A DNA stretch of 64,000 nt from Sanderia malayensis. Taxonomy: Eukaryota > Cnidaria > Scyphozoa > Semaeostomeae > Pelagiidae. The stretch lies in NCBI GenBank assembly GCA_013076295.1, contig RQOL01000699.1, positions 3,844,001 to 3,908,000 on the forward strand, written 5' to 3'. This document shows, one piece after another, positions 56,701-64,000 of this stretch. Each line of letters starts with the position of its first letter. Position 1 is the stretch's first letter. The position numbers were made by a program, and so were the translations under genes. Under the pieces are notes generated by a model. It did not search any database, was not told the DNA's origin, and saw only the letters and a list, made by a program, of their open reading frames with translations.

Positions 56701-59700
56701 ATAGAGTAGTTAGTAAGTCACTGTGTTGCGACCAAAAAGATCTCTAATGGTCATGGTTCAATCCAGCTTTCGTCAGAATCATAAGCCATGAAAGAATGAT
56801 CGATTTATCATTCTACGCAGTTTTATTAAACCGAGAAATTTCTGTTTATTACGATTGATAATTTCTGTTTAAACATCGAGAAAATCCTCAAGTGAAAAAT
56901 AAAGATTTACGCCAACACCGAGACTCGAACTCTGAACAGTTTGGGTCGGAATCTTTCTTGTTACAAACAATAGCAAATGAAGTTTGATGTGGGAAAAACA
57001 GTCAGTAAAGTACCACAGCCAAACAAAAGCAAATTAGATTCAAATTCCTATCAAAACAAAGCAACTCAGACGAACAATGTTTTATTGTTATTTTATTTTC
57101 AGGGATGGCTGGAAATTAAGACCAAATGCCAAATATGTACTCCACTTCGAAAAATTTTCGTAAACATTTTTTAAGGGACCTCTTCGCAGTTTTCTTTTAA
57201 TATTATTGCAAAACAATATGATATAGTTTAAATTATGTTTTCATTTGAAAATTTGTGAAATTTTGAGTATACTTCTGCTAAAGAAATTCACTATTGAAAC
57301 CCGTTTGGTATTTACACGTTTTTTTTTATAAGAAACCTGGCTCAAGGCCTAGTAGTAAAAGTTTCTTAATTTTTAGCCACATTTTAGTTCTAAAAGTTTC
57401 TTAAAAGTTTCTTAATTTAATGAAAAAAGTTGCAGTGAAAAGGAAGAAAAAAACATCGATGTTAGTATTATAACATCGTCCAAATCGTTAATGCGAAAAA
57501 TCGTCATGTGGAGCCGACAATGTTATGCTTAGCAGATAAAACACACTTACTGAAGTTGATATTTGTTGAATTCGTAAAGGAAAAACATGTTTCCGAAATT
57601 TCTAATGTTTCTTAAATATTTCCTTTTAGTTCTAAAGGTTTCTTAAATTTTAGGGCGTCTAGATCTAGGTTTCTTATAAACCGGTTTCTTATAAAAAAAA
57701 ACGTGTAAGCGGAGAAATAAATAAAAAAAGTTGTCTGACCTTCTATCTATCTATCTATCTACAGTTTAAGTGGCAAAGGATCCTAAAGATCCATTATCGC
57801 TACATTTAAATAAAATTAATATAAATACCTTCTCTTGATTGCCTTTTCAAGTAGACTACGTGCTTCTTTGCTATCAGTGACGATGTGTTTGCTTAACTTT
57901 TCAACAAAAACACCATGATCTGGATGTTCTCGAACTGCAAGACACAAAATTCTAGCATGAAGGCGACAACAAAAAATAGACAAAATAAGATGCAAAATAA
58001 GAGATAATTAAAATTGATAACAATGACTCAGTGAATTGGAAGGGTTTATGATGACCCCCCCTGATTGCTATCGCTTGCCTATACAAAAAGCTATTATTTA
58101 ACAAAGCTTTCAGTGGGGCATCTTACTCTATGATAAGGGTAACTTCAAGAATAAGAGGAAAATAGGATGAATTTTAGGGTAAGAGATACTTTTGAGTTTT
58201 TGCAATCCTTCTCGAGACTTAACAGAGCTTCTTTCAGAAATTAAATCTGTCAGACTGTTGCCACAGACTTCAAGAAAACTATGAAAAGAACATTAATTAT
58301 TATCCATAACCAAATAAATAATTCATCACGAATTTGAATGGCAACAAGTAAAACTACCAGCTGCAAAAAAGTTGCGAAAGTGAATTAAATAGAATGAATT
58401 GCATACCTGATTTCTGTCCTGAATGATGTAGATTCATCATAAGTTGCAGCTTTTTTGTAAATTGAGTCAAGGATATGCTGAATGAGACCGTTTTTACGAT
58501 TCTCACCAAACATTGTGTAGGTCTTTCCACTGTCCTTCGCCCCGTATGAAAACACAGAAGTATTAAAACCCTCGAACACATTCTTGATAACAAAATCACC
58601 AACAACTTCATTAATCTGGAAAAATGAAACAAAAGAACAATTATTAATCTATTAAAGAGTGCTAAAGTTGAAGTAATAACTCTATTTTTCAACTAAAACA
58701 TTGAAAAATAGAGTAAAGAGGTAACTATAACAATAGGGTCCCATTACCACGACATGAAGAGGGTATGACTAAGGTATCTGAGTTTTGTCTCCTGGGGTCC
58801 CCCCTAAGACCAAGACTTTCTATGACCTCATAGAAAGCTCTTAGTAGGCCTGGTGGGGTAAATTGTCTGGCCAACCTCAATGAGTCACATTAATTTATCT
58901 TAAAGAGCTCTGATGGCTCAAAATTACTCATTATAAAGCACTTAGTCAAAAAAGATTTTTTTCAAGTAATCCACACCCATCGTTTTTTGAAGAATAAGTA
59001 TCTCAGTTGTTACTGATAGCCCAGAAAAATTGCATATTGTGTTAAAAACAAAGTATCTCCAGGATTAAAGTATGGGGACAACTGTGCTATTCCATAGAAT
59101 AAAACCATGAACTATGAAAAAGATAAATATATTGACATAATAAGATTAGTTTATCAGAAAAGAAGTGTATCATGAAAAGTCACACTTATAAACAACTCTT
59201 GTTCATGACATGATGAACAATAATCTTGTTACGACAATCACTGAACCGAAGATATTAATATATTCAAAATAAATATATTGGTGATTTTCTTGCTTCAAAA
59301 AGGAAAATAATGTCTCACTTACATTTTCTCTTGTGTTTTTATCATTTGTTTGGCCGCTCTGATCTTCGTAAACAAACGGCTGCAAGTGAATAAATAATAT
59401 CGAGTGAAACATTGTTCGCGAAAACCACCATATCAACTAAGAATTTTAAGGACCAGTTCGAAGAACACAAGGGCTAATAAACAAAATTTACGTAATTAAA
59501 GTAAATATTTCTGTGAAAACTGTCTGTCGTAGTCTTTGCATTTCAAAGTAGGCAAAATAACTGATGATAAAAGTGAAGAACTGGTGTCCATGTAATTTTT
59601 CATGTAATTTTTCGTAATTTTGCATAGAACTTGGGAAGCCACGAATTAAAAGCTTCGTCCCGAACAAAGTCACACGTTCTTGGCACTGGACGCCGGCGAG

Positions 59701-60148
59701 TAATTAAAACATATATTTTGGCATTATAAGTTTATTAAAACAAAAGAAACATTTTATTCTTAATCTATCCCTAATAATTCCTTTTCTTTCAAATTTAATA
59801 ATATGAAAACAGCAGTGTTCGAACGAAGGGACAGCTGCAAACGTTTCTTTCCTAGATGCTCATTTACCTGTAGTTTTACGAAAAATTGAAAATGGAAGCA
59901 CACGGGAAAGTTGAGAGTAAGAAGATGTTCAAACAGTAATAATAACAAAAAACCTTAAAATAAAACAAGACATGATTGAAGATAAAACTTACCTCGAAGT
60001 CCCATGTGAAGGTTTTTTCGCGGCCATCCCCAAAGCGAAGTTTTAGTTGATGGCCGACAGTACGTGCTGCGATTTTGCAGCCCTTGGCTTTCTCTTCTCT
60101 ACTCAAAGGCCGAATACAAACTCCAACTTTTACAGACTCCATTCTCAT
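41796..60148 (-). CDS. Kinesin-3-type pseudomotor fused to an FHA-coiled-coil-PH (PHLDB/LL5-like) tail
   Basis: Twenty exons with consistent phases give about 1434 residues. Exons (transcript order): 59993-60148, 59323-59379, 58407-58615, 58190-58278, 57829-57934, 55238-55310, 54969-55046, 54416-54595, 54092-54250, 53274-53345, 52549-52665, 52170-52293, 51958-52030, 51635-51744, 51172-51294, 50307-50913, 48467-49448, 47700-47939, 42761-43069, 41796-42236. Residues 1-369 form a kinesin motor: P-loop GAKDSGKT (96-103), VREHP-type loop, VPYRDS then LTWLMKDTLGGN. Switch I lacks SSRSH (reads SRGNSHAIF, 215-223) and switch II DLAGSE reads DLASRD (249-254), so ATP hydrolysis is doubtful. NRPIVNEDSNVKLIKELKAE is the kinesin-3 neck. 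An FHA domain spans about 440-560 (PHFVSLGGGRLS, YFRFNHPKEAA). A charged coiled coil runs to about 1270. The PH domain, about 1329-1430 (SCRGYLSKM, GVIYFQAIQEVY), is of PHLDB type. Confidence 0.88.
42540..42730. repeat. Degenerate GTATAG-type repeat
   Basis: Repeated tagtatag/gtagtata words next to the penultimate kinesin exon, similar in texture to 33410-33610. Confidence 0.6.
43070..46010. other. Large kinesin intron, part 1
   Basis: MITE C-type words (GTTTCTTATAAAG) at about 43800-43910. No nested gene recognised. Confidence 0.5.
46011..46061 (-). CDS. Possible alternative first exon of the kinesin/PHLDB-like gene
   Basis: A minus-strand ATG opens 17 codons (MEVLVEELMETYAAELK) ending at a consensus AAA|GTAAGA donor in phase 0. 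Joined to the exon at 42761-43069 it would continue the coiled coil in frame and yield a short PH-only isoform. The frame is also open upstream, so it could instead be a skipped internal exon. Inference from sequence only. Confidence 0.35.
46062..47699. other. Large kinesin intron, part 2
   Basis: Contains a decayed MITE C-like block (46362-46515), part of which is the inverse of 32640-32750. Open frames on the minus strand near 47340-47630 show no supported splice structure. Confidence 0.45.
48398..48462. repeat. (ATTAATT)n microsatellite
   Basis: attaattattaatt repeats abutting the donor side of the largest coiled-coil exon. Confidence 0.9.
51455..51560. repeat. (TATG)n microsatellite
   Basis: Degenerate tatgtatg repeats within the intron between the last two FHA exons. 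Confidence 0.9.
53758..54030. mobile_element. MITE family A, copy 2
   Basis: The ends CCGTAAATCCTCGAATAAGC and the inverse GAGGGTTTACGG share interior words with 1567-1823. In the kinesin intron between the motor's last exon and the neck exon. Confidence 0.8.
55420..56990. repeat. Four-unit tandem array of a tRNA-like SINE sequence
   Basis: A unit of about 387-391 bp recurs (word tatgctatg or its variant at 55446, 55833, 56220 and 56611). Each unit has B-box-like words in both orientations: GGTTCAATCC on the plus strand, and GGGAATCGAACTC and GGGACTCGAACTC, which are inverse B-boxes. This suggests a composite of tRNA-derived heads. Units differ by scattered substitutions. It fills most of a kinesin intron. 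Confidence 0.85.
57314..57706. mobile_element. MITE family C, copy 2
   Basis: Bounded by ACACG(T)nATAAGAAACC and its inverse GGTTTCTTAT(A)nCGTGT. The interior has many AGTTTCTTAA words. In a kinesin intron. Confidence 0.75.
57741..57762. repeat. (TCTA)5 microsatellite
   Basis: A short, pure TCTA run. Confidence 0.85.
58616..59322. other. Kinesin intron 2
   Basis: No nested feature recognised. Confidence 0.5.
59380..59992. other. Kinesin intron 1
   Basis: Open frames here are on the minus strand but lack kinesin similarity. Nothing else recognised. Confidence 0.5.
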
Positions 60149-61114
60149 TTATAAATAGCCTTCCCTTGTACCTTACAAACCAAAAGTCCAACTAAAAAGC
60201 TTACCAGAATTGAAACGAATACTTTAGGCCACAGGAAAAGTATTGAATGGCTGTCATGTCTCTTTGCTTTTACGTATACCAAATCCTTTAAATTTTCCGA
60301 AAAACGTCGCTAAAATCACTCCACTAAAGGCAAGGTCTTATCGTATCAAGATAAACTATAAATCTATTTCTCCAGCAGGCTTAACCACTTAGAAAAATCG
60401 GATAACGAGAACCTGAAAGGACAAGATTATTCCATATCCAGCAAATAAAATACTTAGTAATCACTCAACCGTGAAGAAGAAAGTGCAATGCTTTGAAAAG
60501 GAGACATTTCCTTCCCAGCCAGCGGCCTACCACAACATTATTATCATATTTTCAAATCTTTACCAAATTATCAAGTTCACAAAGAAAACAACCACTTCTC
60601 CTTTATTAATAATGTTTTATTCAACGTTTTATATTAAGACAATGTATAGACATACAACTAAGATGAGAATTTTTGTTTTTCATAGACAAAAATTCCAACT
60701 GTGCATGAGAATTTTTTGAATTACATTCTGAATGACGCATTTACATCACAAGGCAGGTGTGTTCATAACATTTCACACTTTCTTGCAATGGTGTTGACAA
60801 AAATCCCCATTCTAGCACTTCCATTCTTCTTGTTGTCACAATCATAACCCCTTCTGTATAATTTTATAATTACTTAGAAATATATGTATATCTACAGCCT
60901 ATTGTATCCATAATACAATAACATGCAGTCTAATGTAATTAAAAAAATTCCATTTGTGACCTTTATCCATTTTGTATTTGTGTTTGGAACGCCAAATTTG
61001 CAAGGTCAAGAACTATTGCTCGCTATTTTAGCTCTCAAATATAGTAAAAAGTTAAAAAATTATACAAGAATACAACCATAAGTTATATTGTAAATAGCAA
61101 ATCTGATATGTCAA
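60149..61114. other. Kinesin 5' flank and CKS 3' flank
   Basis: Both neighbours are on the minus strand, so this holds the CKS 3' UTR and the kinesin promoter. No TATA box or further gene stands out. Confidence 0.55.
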
Positions 61115-61908
61115 TTAACTTGCATTAATTGTGGTGTTCGTTTGACCGTCAGCTCTTTTCCTCTTGAATAATAAAACATGTGGCTCTGGAGAATAAAAAT
61201 AATAATTTCGTTGATATTATTTATAATTCAATCTGCTATCTCAATTATCTGTTACCTAATAAAACCAGAAATTTACTTAAACAAAACAAATAAATATATT
61301 TATGCGGTCCAAATAAAATCTAAAAACCTACAAACTTTTATTTGACAAGGAAAAACACATTGACACGTAATTTGATCGTAAACTTGAGGGAAACACATGA
61401 TACACAATTGATGATAGCGTGAAATTCTGAGTCTAGAAACTAACTAAACTATTATCTATTAACTATTAAGTCTTGTTCCTAAATATTATCTAGATTGTTC
61501 TGCTTGCATGGTATTGAAAAATGTTAAACAAAATAACAAAACAGTAACTTAAATAAAATAAACAAGTAATTTACCTGGGTCATGTATTAAATAATGAACC
61601 CATCCACACGATTGCTGAACTCCAAAATTTCTCCATTCTGTTTCTGTCATTAAATGCTCAGTTGGAACAAATTTATGCAACTCTTTCGGCAGTATTACAT
61701 GCCTAAAAATGAAATCAGGTTAAAACAATTACATAAAGCGGCTATAGGCAAGACGGGCCTAAAGCATAACAAGGAGAAGGACCATAGCATCTACAGATAT
61801 TTCTTTTGAGGATATAGACATTAAAAGTAATTAGACAAATATATCTTGCCTGTATTCATGCGTCTCATCATAATATCTGTCAGAATACCAAATTTGTTGA
61901 CTTGTCAT
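61115..61908 (-). CDS. Cyclin-dependent kinase regulatory subunit (CKS1/2 family)
   Basis: Three exons: 61850-61908, 61575-61702 and 61115-61185, 85 residues. Exon 1 is MTSQQIWYSDRYYDETHEYR, matching the CKS start. Exon 2 continues HVILPKEL...VPTEHLMTETEWRNFGVQQSCGWVHYLIHDP, including the EWR..GVQQS..W anion-binding and Cdk-binding strand. The hinge, normally HxPEPH, reads HDPEPH, then VLLFKRK. CKS proteins bind CDKs and phosphothreonine substrates and drive multisite phosphorylation in the cell cycle. The tail (RADGQTNTTINAS) is longer than the usual lysine tail. Intron 1 uses a GC donor (TACAG|GCAAGA), and the phases agree only with that site. Confidence 0.96.
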
Positions 61909-63514
61909 GACTATGTACGAGAAATATTTCTTCCCTGCAAATTATGTTACAGCTCAAACGCAAAAGAGCGTCACTGCCACGCCATTACAAAATTACCCGC
62001 GAAAACCGATTTGCTTCAGACTCAGATTCATTTTCGACGTTTCCAGGTTTCGACGGCCAGCCTCAGATTCACCCCATAACTCAAAATGACAATGTACACT
62101 TGCACATCATACCATATCAAAATTATAAATTATTACACCATTAAATACCATGCATTATCATTTATACATAATATAAAGACGCAAACGTAATTAATGTAAA
62201 ATGGCTCATAAATTTAGTTCTATACCAGGAAAGGTTGCACTGCCGAAAGAAAAAAGTGACCTGGTAATTTGTAGGTACAAATTATCAGGGTCCGAGCCTT
62301 GAAAGAGGTTAGGAAAACCGATTTTATATTATTAATAACTAAGCATAAAATATAGATAAAGGGAGTCAGTTTCCTTCATAGTATGCCTGCATCTCCAACA
62401 TCAATCGTCCACCATATGAAGCCAACTCATTGCAAGTATTAACATGCAAATGTTTGCAAAGATTATGTACATACAAGTTCAACTCTTTAATACAGTCCAG
62501 AAAATACAGTGGTGTAAATAATTAACGTCACATAATGCGACATAAAAGAATCAGATTGTGTGCCCGGAATTACCCCCTGCACATTCACAGCAGCAACAGT
62601 ACAGGTCGTATTTATCCGGGGGTATTGGGCAAGATAATTAGACACATTAACAAATCTTATTATCCTGTTCTGTTATTATCACTTGTCTTTTCGTCAAGCT
62701 ATGTTCAATTCGATGTTTGCTACTGATGTTACCATGTATAGCTTGACTTTCTATTGCATTACGCTACCAAACAACAATGAAATTTATGCATTTGAAGCCT
62801 GAAGAAAAAACAGAGGTGCAAATTACAACAGTGTTAAGACTATTAAATTCTGCAACATCTACAGTCACTAGTAAATGTTGCATTCATCATTGGGTATGAT
62901 GGTCCAAGTATGTGAATATTTATGAGTAGTATTACAGTATATTTCCGATATAACTCGAACCACCGATGAATCTAACACTCTATAATAACTCAAACACTCA
63001 TTAACTTGGAGACTTCTGAGCTCGAACACTTGTTAACTCCAACATTCATTAACTCGAACACTTGTGGAAAAAATAATAAGAAATGTATATATATACATAC
63101 ATAATTAAATATAGAAGAACTAAAATTATCTAACACTTATTAACTCCAGCATTTGTCAATTAGAACACTAGCTCAAATACTCTTTAACTCGAACACTCTT
63201 CAACTCGTACAATTTGTAACTCGGACACTTTGTAACTCGGACACTTCCTAATTCAAACGATCACTGCATTCTCTTGAACCTTATCTGATAAATTACTCCT
63301 AAACTCAAACAACGGATGACGCAAACTTATGCATTCAATAAACAATGCCAAATAGCAAGTACAGCAAACTTAATCAGGAGTCGCAGACTGCAAAATCCAT
63401 TTTAACTCAGAAAGCCAGCTCACGGCACAAAACTATACAAGTCCGTTCACTTCACTGTCAAAGTTGCATGTAATATATAGAAAATAGGGAGAGAAAAACT
63501 CGAAAAGCGCTCAC
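61909..63514. other. CKS upstream region, repeat-bearing
   Basis: CKS promoter side and downstream of the exons at the right edge. No further exon of the right-edge gene could be identified here. Confidence 0.5.
62950..63250. repeat. Degenerate (AACTCGAACACT)n minisatellite
   Basis: About 20 imperfect copies of a 12-16 bp aactcgaacactt unit. Confidence 0.8.
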
Positions 63515-64000
63515 CTGGAACATGTTGAGATTGGGTGCACTAGGCTGGGGGTATTCCGGTGGGGTGCTTGAGGGCGTTGACGATGGGGTGCTTCCAGAAG
63601 TTCCATTGGTTAACAATGCATTCGAACTGGGGTGGGGGTGATTTATTACCCTTCCTGTATTCAAAGTAACCTGGAAAGGAAAACATTTAAGCACTATTTA
63701 AAAACCAGAGCAGCTCACACAGAGGAAGGAGCAAAATCAAATGAAAATAAAATGAAACAACAATTCTGGGCTTCAAGAAAACTATCACGCCGAGCTTGAG
63801 TGTGAGATTTCCATACACAGGAAAGGAAAACAGTAAACTAATAGAACAATGGAAGAGAACAAATGAAAGAAACCAATCTACAGCAGATTTAGATAATGGA
63901 AATTAGAAAACAATGGGAGAGAACAATAGAAAAGAACTTGTGTCTTCATGTATATATTTTCGATTTCCTACAGGCTATTTACCAATGGTTCGTACGGTCT
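63515..64000 (-). CDS. Two exons of an unidentified Pro/Ser-rich protein, partial
   Basis: Exon 63515-63670 (52 codons, phase 0 at both ends, GT-AG borders) encodes VTLNTGRVINHPHP, then a Ser/Thr/Pro-rich tract (GSTPSSTPSSTPPEYPQPS) ending NLNMFQ. A donor at 63982-63981 closes an exon tail (63983-64000, RPYEPL in frame) that runs out of the window. The low-complexity content suggests a disordered linker. No family recognised, and later exons were not found. Confidence 0.5.

Noticed and set aside
55420..56990. CRISPR-like array
   Set aside because: Units are about 390 bp, lack short repeat/unique spacer alternation, and carry tRNA-like B-boxes in a eukaryotic intron.

Overview
The window is eukaryotic and animal. 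The genes are split by GT-AG introns (one GC-AG), the DNA is AT-rich, non-coding stretches are long, telomere-type CCCTAA units occur in a satellite, and recognisable animal or pan-eukaryotic orthologs are present (MED11, PIN4, GPALPP1, CKS, DRAM-like, ARF, USP). The rhodopsin-type GPCR written in one exon, the small cysteine-rich secreted peptide and the intact BEL/Pao retrotransposon suggest an early-branching invertebrate. A cnidarian is my best guess, but nothing here proves it. Spliced genes were rebuilt by eye from exon reading frames, splice sites and matching intron phases.

Layout, left to right. 0-2.1 kb: 3' end of a ubiquitin-specific protease (+). 2.9-10 kb: a signal-peptide exon (+) whose intron holds a complete BEL/Pao LTR element (3293-9799) with indistinguishable LTRs and a 5-bp target duplication. 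10.4-12.9 kb: intronless ARF GTPase (-), an orphan last exon (+) and PIN4 parvulin (-). 13-15.1 kb: a roughly 2-kb gap bounded by inverted copies of a promoter-proximal sequence and containing a hAT-type MITE. 15.2-18 kb: a free-standing biotin-ligase-N/GATase-like gene (+), MED11 (-) converging on it with 6 bp between stop codons, then ten tandem units of a promoter-like, telomere-repeat-bearing satellite. 19.2-25.1 kb: GPALPP1 (+, 8 exons) and a DRAM/TMEM150 family gene (-). 27.7-31.9 kb: a type II membrane, STELLO/DUF288-like putative glycosyltransferase (+) and a class A GPCR (+). 33.9-36.2 kb: two orphan exons, a tRNA-like SINE, a perfect 21-bp hairpin and a two-exon secreted Cys-rich peptide gene (-). 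37.4-40.6 kb: a 3.2-kb quasi-palindrome with TATA-bearing arms. 41.8-60.1 kb: one 20-exon gene (-). 61.1-61.9 kb: CKS (-). The right edge holds two exons of an unidentified minus-strand gene.

The most striking item is the 20-exon gene. I assembled about 1434 residues with every intron phase consistent. It joins a kinesin-3-type motor domain, the kinesin-3 neck, an FHA domain, about 700 residues of coiled coil and a C-terminal PH domain of the PHLDB/LL5 type. The motor keeps its P-loop, but switch I and switch II have lost their hallmark residues, so it reads as a pseudomotor. LL5 proteins normally have FHA-coil-PH and no motor, so this gene could be an evolutionary link between kinesin-3 and LL5, or a fusion.

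Mobile DNA is abundant: one autonomous LTR element, two hAT-like MITEs with exact 8-bp duplications, a three-copy pogo-like MITE family, two other MITE families, a tandemly amplified tRNA-like SINE and several microsatellites. Most sit in introns or gene flanks.
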